This document shows, in pieces, positions 8,379 to 17,156 of a stretch of 64,000 nt of DNA. Below the pieces are notes generated by a model. It saw nothing but the letters and a program-made list of their open reading frames with translations, searched no databases and was not told where the DNA came from. Made by a program: the position numbers and the translations under genes. Source of the DNA: Pseudomonas moraviensis. Its GTDB lineage: Bacteria; Pseudomonadota; Gammaproteobacteria; Pseudomonadales; Pseudomonadaceae. The DNA is taken from NCBI RefSeq assembly GCF_900105805.1, contig NZ_LT629788.1, forward strand, positions 930,001-994,000, given 5' to 3'. Within the stretch, counting starts at the first letter, position 1. Every line of letters begins with the position of its first letter.

Positions 8379-8759
8379 TTACCAGCGTGGACCGCCGTAG
8401 TAACCATGCGGGCCGCCATAGTAGCCATGGGGCCGACCGTAATAACCGCGAGGCGGGCCGTAGTAAACAGGGGCCGGCTGCACGTAAACCGGTTGCTGCA
8501 CATACACCGGTGCCGGTTGGTAGTAGACCGGTGGCGGCGGTTGCTGCACGTAGACCGGTTGCGGCTGAACATAAACCGGCTGTTGCTGCACGTACACCGG
8601 CCGATCCTGGTTGATCAGTGCCGAGCCGATGATGGCCGAGCCGACGATCGCGCCAAACACTGCAGGGCCCTGCCAGCCATGGCCACCACCCGCTTCAGCC
8701 TGACCGGTGACGGCGAGTGCGCCAATCAACAAAGCCATGATGGGAAGTTTACGAATCAT
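8379..8759 (-). CDS. Secreted PVYVQ/GYYG-repeat protein (126 aa)
   Basis: A signal peptide (residues 1-23, cleavage after GQAEA) is followed by a short glycine-zipper-like segment (FGAIVGSAIIGSALI). Next come about eight PVYVQ/PVYYQ-type repeats (residues about 53-100) and a GYYGRPHGYYGGPHGYYGG tail. Tyr, Pro, Gln and Gly dominate, as in surface or cell-envelope low-complexity proteins. The glycine-zipper segment followed by PVYV repeats resembles envelope-stress small proteins annotated only as hypothetical in Pseudomonas. A hairpin terminator follows the stop. The function is unknown. Confidence 0.75.
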   Translation of the reverse strand: MIRKLPIMALLIGALAVTGQAEAGGGHGWQGPAVFGAIVGSAIIGSALINQDRPVYVQQQPVYVQPQPVYVQQPPPPVYYQPAPVYVQQPVYVQPAPVYYGPPRGYYGRPHGYYGGPHGYYGGPRW

Positions 8760-9002
8760 GATAAGTCCTCGGTTCTTCGACCCGGCGGCTGGGCCTGAAC
8801 CAGGCCCACAGTTGTCGCGGGGATACAGCTAAGACAGCAAATTTGCGAAATTCAGCACAGCCGCTGGGTAAATTTTGTGTAAGGTCTGTAGCGGCTTTTT
8901 TACTCGGCAGCGCGGCGCCTCGAACAAGCCGCAATGATGATTCAGAACCCGGTGGGCTGGCTAATCCCGTCCATCCGAAAGTGCGTTTGAAGGAGAAGTT
9001 TC

Positions 9003-9821
9003 ATGCAGATGAACCCGAACAAAGACACCCAATTGTGCATGTCCCTGTCCGGGCGGCCGGGGAATTTCGGTCTGCGTTTTCACAACCATTTGTATGAACA
9101 GTTGGGCCTGAATTTCTACTACAAGGCATTCAGCAGCCAGGACCTGACCGGCGCAGTCGGTGGCATCCGCGCTCTGGGCATTCGTGGCTGCGGCGTGTCG
9201 ATGCCGTTCAAGGAAGCCTGCATTGCTCTGGTCGATGAGCTGGATGCCTCGGCAGCGGCGATCCAGTCGATCAATACCATCGTCAACACCAACGGCCACC
9301 TCAAGGCCTATAACACCGATTACATCGCCGTCGCGCAGTTGCTGGAAAGCCACGCGGTGCCGAAAGATTCGACCTTCGCCCTGCGTGGCAGCGGCGGTAT
9401 GGCCAAAGCGGTGGCCAGCGCCCTGCGCGATGGCGGCTACAGGAACGGTTTGATCGTCGCCCGCAACGAGCGGGCCGGACGTGCCTTGGCAGATTCGCTG
9501 GGTTATCGCTGGCAGGCCGAGTTGGGCGACGAGCGCCCGCAGATGCTGATCAACGTCACGCCGGTGGGCATGGATGGCGGACCGGAGGCGGGGCAACTGG
9601 CGTTCGAGCCTGAGGTGATCCAGGCGGCCGAGACCGTGTTCGATGTAGTGGCGATCCCTTCGGAAACGCCGCTGATCGTGCGGGCGCGGGCCGAAGGCAA
9701 GCGGGTGATCACCGGGCTGGAAGTGATTGCGATCCAGGCGCTGGAGCAGTTCGTGCTGTACACCGGGGTGCGGCCGAATGAGGCGCAGTTTGCGGCGGCG
9801 GTGGAATTTGCCCGTAGCTGA
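9003..9821 (+). CDS. Shikimate 5-dehydrogenase-like protein (HI0607/SdhL type)
   Basis: This 272-residue two-domain oxidoreductase has MSLSGRPGNFGLRFHNHLYE at the start, the substrate Lys in VSMPFKE (about residue 70), the Asp of AYNTDY (about 106) and the nucleotide loop RGSGGMAKAV (about 128-137). These features match the SdhL branch of AroE paralogues, of which H. influenzae HI0607 is the type. That branch has much weaker shikimate activity than AroE, and its true substrate is unsettled. The gene has an AAGGAG ribosome-binding site and stands alone, with no aromatic-pathway neighbours, so it is unlikely to be the main aroE. Confidence 0.85.
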   Translation: MQMNPNKDTQLCMSLSGRPGNFGLRFHNHLYEQLGLNFYYKAFSSQDLTGAVGGIRALGIRGCGVSMPFKEACIALVDELDASAAAIQSINTIVNTNGHLKAYNTDYIAVAQLLESHAVPKDSTFALRGSGGMAKAVASALRDGGYRNGLIVARNERAGRALADSLGYRWQAELGDERPQMLINVTPVGMDGGPEAGQLAFEPEVIQAAETVFDVVAIPSETPLIVRARAEGKRVITGLEVIAIQALEQFVLYTGVRPNEAQFAAAVEFARS

Positions 9822-9851
9822 GTGATTTTTGTAGTGGGCTGGTCTGGCCTC

Positions 9852-9922
9852 ATCGCGAGCAGGCTCACTCCTACAATTGGAATGCGTTCAATCTGTAGGA
9901 GTGAGCCTGCTCGCGATAGCCT
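9852..9922. repeat. REP pair in outward-facing order
   Basis: A reverse-complement REP (ATCGCGAGCAGGCTCACT, ending CCTAC) is followed by a forward one ending GCGATAGC. The order is opposite to the usual REPIN arrangement in this window. Confidence 0.85.
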
Positions 9923-9999
9923 CGCCACGGATTCACATGAGACCCCTACACTTCAGAAACAACACTCGCCCACCACAAAAACCATAACCGAGGCCACCC

Positions 10000-10518
10000 A
10001 TGCATCCGCCCATCCTCAACCTCAACGAGGTCGAACTCGAGCCCCTGCCCGAAGCCCTCGCCCCCGAAGGCGAAACCGCCGGGCGTTATCAGCAGCGCAT
10101 CGCGCGCATCGGTCAGCAACTGGGTGCGCAGAAACTCGGTTATCGCCTGTATGCGCTGCCGCCGGGCATGCGCGGCAGTCCGTTCCACAGCCATCGGGTC
10201 AATGAGGAAATGTTCTACGTGGTGGCCGGGGAGGGCGAGGTGCGGTTGGGAGGCGAGCGTTTTCCGATCCGCGCCGGTGATGTGATCGCCTGCCCAGCGG
10301 GCGGGCCGGAGAACGCCCATCAGATCATCAATACCGGCGCGGGCGAACTGCGTTATCTGGCGGTGAGCACTCAGCAGCAGCCTGAGATTTGCGAGTATCC
10401 GGATTCGAACAAGTATGCGGTGATGGATAACTTCGCGGTGGATGCCGAGGGCAATGCCTCGGGGTTTGTCGCTGTCGCGCGGCAGGCGGATGGGGTGGAT
10501 TATTGGGATGGCGAATAA
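10000..10518 (+). CDS. Cupin-domain protein (172 aa)
   Basis: A single conserved beta-barrel cupin covers residues about 50-125. Motif 1 is FHSHRVNEEMFYVVAGEGEV, giving the His-x-His-x(4)-Glu metal set, and motif 2 includes GDVIACPAGGPENAHQI with the last His. The C-terminus (PDSNKYAVMDNF) is shared with cupins annotated near sugar-phosphate isomerases, but the substrate cannot be inferred. It is likely a cytosolic metal-binding isomerase, dioxygenase or ligand-binding protein. The gene stands alone, flanked by REP elements on both sides. Confidence 0.8.
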   Translation: MHPPILNLNEVELEPLPEALAPEGETAGRYQQRIARIGQQLGAQKLGYRLYALPPGMRGSPFHSHRVNEEMFYVVAGEGEVRLGGERFPIRAGDVIACPAGGPENAHQIINTGAGELRYLAVSTQQQPEICEYPDSNKYAVMDNFAVDAEGNASGFVAVARQADGVDYWDGE

Positions 10519-10545
10519 AAAATCTGAAATGCGCTGATGTCCCTT

Positions 10546-10632
10546 GTAGGAGTGAGCCTGCTCGCGATAGCGGTGTGTCGGTCAAATCCGCTGTGACTGA
10601 CACACCGCTATCGCGAGCAGGCTCACTCCTAC
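10546..10632. repeat. REPIN
   Basis: A complete inverted REP pair of the main family lies between the convergent cupin and yceH genes. Confidence 0.9.
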
Positions 10633-10647
10633 ACGGGGATCCCAGGG

Positions 10648-11292
10648 TTATTCGAGACGGGCCAGGCGTTCTTCCAGCGCTGCAATCCGCGCTTCCAGTT
10701 CTTCGATGCGCTCCAGCGAAACGCCACCGCTCGATCGCTCCCCGGGATTGTGCCGCGCCGCCAATATCGCCTCGATATCCGCCGGATCGCCCAGCGCATG
10801 GGTGTAGCGATCCTCGCGCTGCCCGGACTGACGCGGAATCAACACCGCCAGTCCACGAGCGATCAATCGCTCAAGCTGATGCACGACCTGTTCGCTATCT
10901 TCGAACTCATGCATGCGCCCGCTGCGGGTCAGCAATTCATTGACGGTCTGCGGGCCGCGCAGAAACATCAAACCCGTCAGAATCACCTGTGCCGGCACCA
11001 GTTCCAGCGCCTTGTCGACCTTGTGCTCCCAGCGGTCGGCGCGGCTGCCCATGACCAGTCTGGTGAAGCCGCGACCTTCCAGCGCCCGCAGGCTCTGGCC
11101 AACCTGACCCTGATTGAGGTTCATCACCGGTTCGCGGCTGGTTTTCTGATTGCAGGCCAGCACCAGCGCGTTGAGGGTCAGCGGATAGGTTTCCGGGCTG
11201 GTGGCCTGCTTTTCGATCAGCGCACCGAGGATGCGGATTTCCGTGGCATTGAGCCGTGGCTGTTCGGCGGTGGATTCTTGTTCGTTGCTCAT
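10648..11292 (-). CDS. yceH: YceH family protein (DUF480)
   Basis: This 214-residue protein has two tandem winged-helix domains, characteristic of YceH: LNATEIRILGALIEKQATSP with TYPLTLNALVLACNQKTSRE at the start, then VILTGLMFLRGPQTVNELLT. It ends in a short coiled coil (RIEELEARIAALEERLARLE). The family function is not firmly established, although its fold suggests nucleic acid or protein binding. It is divergent from the DUF1993 gene. Confidence 0.9.
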   Translation of the reverse strand: MSNEQESTAEQPRLNATEIRILGALIEKQATSPETYPLTLNALVLACNQKTSREPVMNLNQGQVGQSLRALEGRGFTRLVMGSRADRWEHKVDKALELVPAQVILTGLMFLRGPQTVNELLTRSGRMHEFEDSEQVVHQLERLIARGLAVLIPRQSGQREDRYTHALGDPADIEAILAARHNPGERSSGGVSLERIEELEARIAALEERLARLE

Positions 11293-11417
11293 CGCGCGTT
11301 CCCTCTGCAGTCGAAGCCGCCTAGCCTAATCCTTGCCAAACAAAAGGCAAGCCGTGCGGTCATCAAGCATGGCTATAATCGCCACCACGTATTACCCAGC
11401 CATCACATGAGATTGCC

Positions 11418-11927
11418 ATGACCATTTCACTGTACGCCGCATCCGTCCCGGTTTTTCAACAAATGCTCAACGCCCTGAGCGATGTGCTGAAAAAGGCTGA
11501 AGCCCACGCCAGCGCGAAAAACATCGACCAGAGCGTCTTCCTGCAAGCGCGGTTGTACCCGGACATGTTCCCGCTGGTGCGTCAGGTGCAGATCGCTGTG
11601 GATTTCGCCAAAGGCGTGTCGGCGCGTCTGGCTGAGGTCGAATTGCCGAAGTACGACGACACCGAAACCACCTTCGCCGAGCTGCAAGCGCTGATTGCCA
11701 AGGTTCTGGCCTTCATCGGCGAGATCAAGCCAGAGCAGATCGACGGCAAGGAAGGCATCGAAATCGTGACCCGTCCGGGCACGCCGAAAGAGAAGCGCTT
11801 CAGTGGTCAGGCGTATCTGCTGACTTACGGCTTGCCGCAGTTCTTCTTCCACGTCACCACCACTTATGCGCTGCTGCGTCATAACGGCGTTGAAGTGGGC
11901 AAGCGCGACTACATGGGCGCGTTCTAA
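11418..11927 (+). CDS. DUF1993 family protein (169 aa)
   Basis: MTISLYAASVPVFQQMLNAL and the later RPGTPKEKRFSGQAYLLTYG mark a DUF1993 helical-bundle protein (distantly DinB-like) that spans the whole length. Conserved HVTTTYALLRHNGV follows near the end. The family has no established biochemical function, but the four-helix bundle often binds a metal. The gene is monocistronic and is followed by palindromic repeats. Confidence 0.85.
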   Translation: MTISLYAASVPVFQQMLNALSDVLKKAEAHASAKNIDQSVFLQARLYPDMFPLVRQVQIAVDFAKGVSARLAEVELPKYDDTETTFAELQALIAKVLAFIGEIKPEQIDGKEGIEIVTRPGTPKEKRFSGQAYLLTYGLPQFFFHVTTTYALLRHNGVEVGKRDYMGAF

Positions 11928-11938
11928 GCCTGCAAGAG

Positions 11939-12099
11939 CCCCTCACCCTAACCCTCTCCCGGAGGGAGAGGGGACTGACCGTGGTGTTTGCCCGAGATAA
12001 GCTGACGTGAGCTATCAAGCCGAACTCAGGTATGAAAACGACACAGATCGGCTCCCTTTCCCCCTCGCCCCCTTGGGGGAGAGGGTTGGGGTGAGGGGG
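11939..12099. repeat. CCCTCACCC/GGGTGAGGG palindromic repeats
   Basis: Two pairs of hairpin-forming arms lie here. The first (11939-11973) carries CCCTCACCCTAACCCTCTCC and its complement, and the second (about 12060-12099) carries GAGAGGGTTGGGGTGAGG. The same family recurs at 16998-17146. It is distinct from the REP family and commonly decorates Pseudomonas intergenic regions. Confidence 0.75.
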
Positions 12100-12118
12100 T
12101 AGATTCCAGCCACAAAAA

Positions 12119-12148
12119 AGCCCGCCAAGGTTCACACCAAGGCGGGCT
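12119..12148. terminator. Bidirectional hairpin terminator
   Basis: AGCCCGCC and GGCGGGCT form the stem, with extra GG/CC pairs near the loop. An A-run lies on one side and TTTT on the other. It sits just after the sstT stop and could also end transcription from the DUF1993 gene. Confidence 0.8.
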
Positions 12149-12165
12149 TTTCGTTGCGCGAGAAA

Positions 12166-13398
12166 TTACGCCGTGCGCTGAGCCTTCTCTTCCTCACCGA
12201 GGCAAGCCGCTGCGGTAAACAGCACATCGGTCGACGAGTTGAGCGCGGTTTCCGCCGAATCCTGCAGCACGCCAATAATGAAGCCTACCGCCACGACCTG
12301 CATGGCGATCTCGCTCGGGATGCCGAACAGGCTGCACGCCAGCGGAATCAGCAGCAGCGAACCACCGGCCACGCCCGAAGCGCCACAGGCGCAGATCGCT
12401 GCGACGACGCTGAGCAGGATCGCGGTCGGGATGTCCACGGTGATGCCCAAGGTGTGCACGGCCGCCAGGGTCAGCACGGTGATGGTGATTGCCGCGCCCG
12501 CCATGTTGATGGTGGCGCCAAGCGGGATCGATACCGAGTAGGTGTCTTCGTGCAGGCCCAGGCGCTTGCTCAACTCCAGATTGACCGGAATGTTCGCCGC
12601 CGAGCTGCGGGTGAAAAATGCGGTGATGCCGCTTTCGCGCAGGCACATCAGGGTCAACGGGTACGGGTTGCGGCGCAGCTTCCAGAACACGATCAGCGGG
12701 TTCATCACCAGCGCAACGAACAGCATGCAGCCCAGCAGCACGGCCAGCAGATGCGCATAGCCGAGCAGCGCGCCGAAACCGGAAGTGGCCAGCGTCGACG
12801 CCACCAGGCCAAAGATGCCCAGGGGCGCGAAGCGAATCACTACGCGCACGATCAGGGTCACGCCGTTGGACAGATCATCGAGCACTTCGCGGGTGGTATC
12901 GCCGGCGTGGCGAATGGCGATGCCCATGCCGATCGCCCAGGCGAGAATGCCGATGAAGTTGGCATTCATCAGCGCGCTGACCGGGTTGTCGACAACACTC
13001 AGCAACAGGCTTTGCAGGACCTCGGTGATGCCGCCAGGCGCGGTGACCGTAACGTTGTCCGTGGACAGTACCAGGGTCGACGGGAAGCTCATGCTGACAA
13101 CAACGGCCACCACCGCCGCGGCGAACGTGCCCAGCAGGTAGAGGAACAGGATCGGCCGGATGTGTGTTTCCTGGCCATGCTTGTGGTTGGCGATCGAAGC
13201 CATCACCAGCACGAACACCAGAATCGGCGCCACGGCTTTCAACGCCGAGACAAACACTTTGCCAATGAACACGGTGGACTTCGCCGCTTCCGGGGCGAAC
13301 AGAGCCAGGGCGATGCCGGCGATCAGGCCGATGACGATCTGGCTGACCAGACTGAGGTTTTTCAGGCGTTGCAAAAGAGAAGGGGATGAAGCGGTCAT
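12166..13398 (-). CDS. sstT: Serine/threonine:Na+ symporter SstT
   Basis: This 410-residue DAACS-family symporter imports serine and threonine with Na+. Family features include the serine-rich re-entrant loop (ITAFFTRSSAANIPVNLELS), the NMAGAAITITVLTLA helix with the conserved NMAG, and GVAGGSLLLIPLACSLFG. The upstream frame extends to 13446, but MTASSPSLLQRLKNLSLVSQ matches the SstT N-terminus, so I start at 13398. It is expressed as a single gene ending at a strong terminator. Confidence 0.93.
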   Translation of the reverse strand: MTASSPSLLQRLKNLSLVSQIVIGLIAGIALALFAPEAAKSTVFIGKVFVSALKAVAPILVFVLVMASIANHKHGQETHIRPILFLYLLGTFAAAVVAVVVSMSFPSTLVLSTDNVTVTAPGGITEVLQSLLLSVVDNPVSALMNANFIGILAWAIGMGIAIRHAGDTTREVLDDLSNGVTLIVRVVIRFAPLGIFGLVASTLATSGFGALLGYAHLLAVLLGCMLFVALVMNPLIVFWKLRRNPYPLTLMCLRESGITAFFTRSSAANIPVNLELSKRLGLHEDTYSVSIPLGATINMAGAAITITVLTLAAVHTLGITVDIPTAILLSVVAAICACGASGVAGGSLLLIPLACSLFGIPSEIAMQVVAVGFIIGVLQDSAETALNSSTDVLFTAAACLGEEEKAQRTA

Positions 13399-13704
13399 GA
13401 CGGCATCTCTGTTTTTTATAGGGTGCGAAGCGTCGTGGGCAGTCACGAAACGCCTGTCGAAGTGACATCAACGCCGCCAAACGGCACGTTGATCAGCTGT
13501 ACGATTTTCAGGGCGCGGACTTTATCACAGCGCAGGCGCCAACCTTCAGCCTGTGACGATCTGCCACCGCATCAACCGGGCAGATCGGCAGTTTTGGGCA
13601 ACTCAGTGCAGACACAGTCTGTTAAGATTCGCCATCCTCATTTTCTAGTTCTGCCAGCGGGCCTCCGGGTCATCGCTGGCGTCGTCGTTTTGCTGGAGTT
13701 GCGC

Positions 13705-14862
13705 ATGCTGTTGCCTATTCTTCTGTTGTCCGCCGCCGGGTTCACGGTGCTGACCACGGAATTCGTCATTGTCGGCCTGCTGCCGGCGATAGCCCGAGAC
13801 CTCGAAGTCACCATCCCGCAAGCCGGGCTGTTGGTGACGTTGTTCGCCTTTACCGTGGCGCTGTTCGGCCCGTTCCTGACCGCTTATTTCGCCCGTTTCG
13901 AACGGCGCAGACTGTTCATCAGCATCCTGATCATGTTCGGCCTGGCCAACACAGTTGCAGCTTTGGCGCCGAACATCTGGGTGATGGCCATCGCGCGCTT
14001 GATTCCGGCGCTGGGCTTGCCGGTGTTCTGGGCGCTGGCCAGCGAGACGGCGGTGGACATCGTCGGCCCGGATTTCGCCGGTCGGGCGATTGCCAAGATC
14101 GGCTTCGGTATTGTCTGCGCCACGGTGTTCGGCATTCCGGTCGGCACGCTGATTTCCGACGCGTTCGGCTGGCGCAGCGCATTCGGCATTCTCGCGCTGA
14201 TCGCGTTTGCCAAAGCCTTGCTGCTGTTTGTCTACCTGCCGAAAACCAGTCTGCACCAGCATCAGGTCAGCTTCCGTTCGCAATTCAAGATCCTGCGCAG
14301 TCCGTTGATGATCGGCCATATCGTGTTGTCGATTCTGGTGTTCAGCGGCATGTTTACCGCCTACACCTACCTCGCCGACATCCTCGAGCGCCTTGCCGGG
14401 TTCAACGGCACCGTAGTCGGCTGGTGCCTGATGGCCTTTGGCGCGGTGGGGCTGATTGGTAACTCGCTCGGTGGACGTGCGGTGGATCGGCATCCGCTGG
14501 GAGCGTCGGTGTTGTTCTGCGCGTTCATGATCGCTGGCATGGTCTCGCTGGTGCCGAACATTCATTCGCCCGTTGGCCTGGCAGTGGCGATGGGCATCTG
14601 GGGCGTAACCCAGGCGGCGCTGTTCCTGGTCAGCCATGTGCGCCTGATGAAAGCCGCGCCGCAAGCGCCTGCGTTTGCCGCATCGCTGAACATCGCCGGG
14701 GCCAATCTCGGTATCGGCCTGGGCGCGATGGTCGGCGGTCGGGTGATCGACAGTGCCGGTCTGGGCTTTCTCGGCTTTGCCGCTGCCGGCTTCATCCTGC
14801 TGTCGGTGTTCCTCGCCATGGTGCTGATGACGCTGAAGCCGCGTGAAGCCTGCGCTTCATAA
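13705..14862 (+). CDS. MFS transporter, DHA1/AraJ-YdhP type
   Basis: This 385-residue, 12-helix transporter carries TTEFVIVGLLPAIARDL (helix 1), the family motif around YFARFERRR in the helix 2-3 loop, and SDAFGWRSAFGILALIAFAK. It resembles the AraJ/YdhP/PbuE branch of drug-metabolite exporters. I chose the ATG at 13705 (MLLPILLLSA) because a GGAG ribosome-binding site precedes it by 6 bases; the open frame from 13423 has no such support. It converges with nhaR, and the two gene ends overlap by 6 bp. The substrate is unknown. Confidence 0.85.
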   Translation: MLLPILLLSAAGFTVLTTEFVIVGLLPAIARDLEVTIPQAGLLVTLFAFTVALFGPFLTAYFARFERRRLFISILIMFGLANTVAALAPNIWVMAIARLIPALGLPVFWALASETAVDIVGPDFAGRAIAKIGFGIVCATVFGIPVGTLISDAFGWRSAFGILALIAFAKALLLFVYLPKTSLHQHQVSFRSQFKILRSPLMIGHIVLSILVFSGMFTAYTYLADILERLAGFNGTVVGWCLMAFGAVGLIGNSLGGRAVDRHPLGASVLFCAFMIAGMVSLVPNIHSPVGLAVAMGIWGVTQAALFLVSHVRLMKAAPQAPAFAASLNIAGANLGIGLGAMVGGRVIDSAGLGFLGFAAAGFILLSVFLAMVLMTLKPREACAS

Positions 14863-15756
14863 TCCGGTAAACAGCTCGCGTCGGGCACCCTCGGTAATCG
14901 CAACGATGCCAGGGTGCTTGACCTTGCGCTCCACCGAAATGGCGTAGAACGACTCGCTCACCGCATCGGTCTGGCCAATCAGTTCGACGCCGTACTGACG
15001 CTTCACTTCCTCGGCAATAACGCTCGGGCCGATAAAGATCCCGCTGCCGGATTGGCCGAAGGCCTGCATCAAAGCACTGTCATCGAACTCGCCGACTATC
15101 TGCGGCTGGATCTGCTGTTCGGCGAACCAGCGCTGCAAGCGGCTGCGCACCACGGTTTCGGCTCCGGGAATCAACAGCGGCGCGCCGTGCAGGCTGCGCG
15201 GGAAGTCCTGGCCATACTGTGCGGCGAGTTCGGCGGTGGCGAAAAAACTGATACCGCATTCACCGAGCTTCTGGCTGTAGCCCTTGATGTCCAGATGCGA
15301 GGGCATCGGGCTGTCGGAAATCACCAGATCCAGACGTTGAATGGCCAGATCCGCGAGCAGGCGTTCGAGTTTGTCCTCGCGACAGGTGATGCGCAGCGGC
15401 TCGCTCAGCTCCATGGTCGGTGCGATCAGGCGATAGACAATGGATTTTGGCACCACATCGGCGACGCCAACCCGGAACAGGATCTGCTGCTCGTTGGGTT
15501 GCGCGCGCAGCATCAGCTCCAGCTCGCCGCCCAACTGAAACATCTGCTCGGCGTAGGGCAGGGCCTGGCGCCCGGCTTCGGTGAGCTCCAGCTGCCGGCC
15601 AACGCGACGAAACAGTTCCACGTTATAGGTTTGTTCGAGCAGGGAAATCTGCCCGCTGATGGTCTGCGGCGTCAGATTGAGCTGCTCGCAGGCGCGGACG
15701 ATGCTGCCGGTTTTAGCCACGACCCAGAAGTAATGCAGTTGTCGGTAGTTGAGCAT
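14857..15756 (-). CDS. nhaR: LysR-type regulator NhaR
   Basis: This 299-residue regulator begins MLNYRQLHYFWVVAKTGSIV and has the winged helix with LTPQTISGQISLLEQ. Its effector part contains RVGVADVVPKSIVYRL, DLVISDSPMP, GECGISFFAT and IVGEFDDSALMQAFGQSGSG, all close to E. coli NhaR. In that organism NhaR activates nhaA in response to Na+. No antiporter gene is adjacent here, so the target lies elsewhere or differs. A GTG at 15768 is possible, but the ATG aligns better with the family. Confidence 0.85.
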   Translation of the reverse strand: MLNYRQLHYFWVVAKTGSIVRACEQLNLTPQTISGQISLLEQTYNVELFRRVGRQLELTEAGRQALPYAEQMFQLGGELELMLRAQPNEQQILFRVGVADVVPKSIVYRLIAPTMELSEPLRITCREDKLERLLADLAIQRLDLVISDSPMPSHLDIKGYSQKLGECGISFFATAELAAQYGQDFPRSLHGAPLLIPGAETVVRSRLQRWFAEQQIQPQIVGEFDDSALMQAFGQSGSGIFIGPSVIAEEVKRQYGVELIGQTDAVSESFYAISVERKVKHPGIVAITEGARRELFTGL

Positions 15757-15889
15757 ATCGATCGCCACTTCGTGAAAACCGAAGTATAGCCGCTAAAAAT
15801 ACGAATTTTCCTGAACTGTTCATCTCCCTAGAATGCCCAGCCATCGACGGCCGGTGTGTGCGCCTGTCTGTTCATTCGAAGGAAACCTT

Positions 15890-16132
15890 ATGAAATACAC
15901 ATTTCCCGCAGTGATGTTTGCGTCTTTACTGGTTCTGGCCGGTTGTGATCAGGCGGAAAAAAGCGCGCAGCAATTGATGGGCGCTGCGGCCGAGACCGCC
16001 AAGCAAGCGATCGACGATACCCACAAGGCCGCCGAGCAAGCGCTCAGCGATGCCACCGGTGGCTTGATCCAGAAAAAAGAAACGCCGGAAAAACAAACGG
16101 AAGAATCCGAATCTTCCTCCAAGACCATCTGA
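15890..16132 (+). CDS. Small lipoprotein (80 aa)
   Basis: The N-terminal signal peptide ends in the lipobox VLAGC, so the mature lipid-anchored protein starts at Cys19. The rest is a helical, Ala/Lys/Glu-rich stretch (AAAETAKQAIDDTHKAAEQA) with an acidic tail ending SSSKTI. A GAAGGAAA ribosome-binding site precedes the ATG. It may be an outer-membrane or periplasmic structural lipoprotein. It could be co-transcribed with the TerC gene 30 bp downstream. No specific role is recognised. Confidence 0.7.
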   Translation: MKYTFPAVMFASLLVLAGCDQAEKSAQQLMGAAAETAKQAIDDTHKAAEQALSDATGGLIQKKETPEKQTEESESSSKTI

Positions 16133-16161
16133 ACCGTCTTACACAGAGTCAGGACTGACCC

Positions 16162-16911
16162 ATGGAATATCTGTTAGAACTCGCCGCCAGCCCGACCGCC
16201 TGGGTTGCTTTGGCCACATTGGTGGTGATGGAAATCGTGCTCGGCATCGATAACCTGATCTTTATCTCGATCCTCACCAACAAATTGCCCGAGCAGCACC
16301 GGCAAAAGGCGCGCCGTATCGGTATCGGCATGGCCCTGATCCTGCGTCTGGCACTGTTGAGCACCATCGCCTTCATCGTTCAGTTGACCGAGCCGGTGAT
16401 CGAAATCCTCGGCCATGCGTTCTCCTGGAAGGACATGATCCTCATCGCCGGTGGCCTGTTCCTGGTCTGGAAAGCCACGACCGAGATCCATCACAGCATG
16501 GACCCGGCGCCGGAAGATCCAAAGACCGCGACGTCGACCGTGACCCTGGGCTTCGCCGCGGCCATCGGCCAGATCCTCATGCTGGATATGGTGTTCTCGA
16601 TCGACAGCATCATTACCGCTGTCGGCATGACCGAACACTTGCCGATCATGATCATCGCGGTGGTGGTGTCGGTACTGGTGATGCTGCTCGCGGCTGATCC
16701 TCTGGCCAAGTTCATCAACGACAACCCGACCGTGGTCATGCTGGCGCTGGGCTTCCTGATCATGATCGGCATGACGCTGATCGCCGAAGGCTTCGGCGCC
16801 CATGTACCGAAAGGTTATGTGTATGCGGCCATGGCGTTCTCGGCCGGTATCGAGGTGTTGAACATGATGTCGCGCCGGGCGAAGCAGAAGAAGGTTGCTC
16901 AGCAGGCGTAA
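16162..16911 (+). CDS. TerC family integral membrane protein (YgdQ type)
   Basis: This 249-residue protein has seven or so transmembrane helices. TerC hallmarks include MEIVLGIDNLIFISILTNKL at residues about 23-42, with acidic intramembrane residues, and the second repeat MLDMVFSIDSIITAVGM. TerC relatives handle metal ions, especially manganese, at the inner membrane; the YgdQ branch itself is uncharacterised. A short terminator follows the stop. Confidence 0.85.
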   Translation: MEYLLELAASPTAWVALATLVVMEIVLGIDNLIFISILTNKLPEQHRQKARRIGIGMALILRLALLSTIAFIVQLTEPVIEILGHAFSWKDMILIAGGLFLVWKATTEIHHSMDPAPEDPKTATSTVTLGFAAAIGQILMLDMVFSIDSIITAVGMTEHLPIMIIAVVVSVLVMLLAADPLAKFINDNPTVVMLALGFLIMIGMTLIAEGFGAHVPKGYVYAAMAFSAGIEVLNMMSRRAKQKKVAQQA

Positions 16912-16925
16912 TGGCTGACAACACA

Positions 16926-16964
16926 AAAACCGCTTGGGCTGGTTGAGTCCAGGCGGTTTTTTTT
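16926..16964 (+). terminator. Rho-independent terminator after the TerC gene
   Basis: AACCGCTTGG and CCAGGCGGTT pair around a small loop, followed by a run of eight T residues, 15 bp after the TerC stop. Confidence 0.8.
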
Positions 16965-16997
16965 CGCTTTGATATTGGCGTTGTGTTTGAGAGCGAG

Positions 16998-17146
16998 CCC
17001 CCTCACCCCAGCCCTCTCCCGAGGGAGAGGGCTGGGGTGAGGGGCTCTTCAAATCCTGTGTTCGGCTCGATGATTCAGGTCGGCGTAATTTAAAAGAACA
17101 ACCCGGTCAGTTCCCTCTCCCTCCGGGAGAGGGCTAGGGTGAGGGG
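16998..17146. repeat. CCCTCACCC/GGGTGAGGG palindromic repeats
   Basis: A near-perfect inverted repeat with arms CCCCTCACCCCAGCCCTCTC and complement lies at 16998-17044, and a shorter copy (CCCTCTCCCTCCGGGAGAGG) at 17112-17146. They belong to the family seen at 11939-12099. Confidence 0.75.
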
Positions 17147-17156
17147 CTCTTGATCT

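Noticed and set aside
13423..13704. N-terminal extension of the MFS gene from 13423
   Set aside because: The extension has no family match, while the ATG at 13705 has a GGAG site and starts a typical first helix.
11939..17146. CRISPR-like spaced repeats from the CCCTCACCC family
   Set aside because: The copies are palindromic, few, unevenly spaced and differ in length; no cas genes are present.
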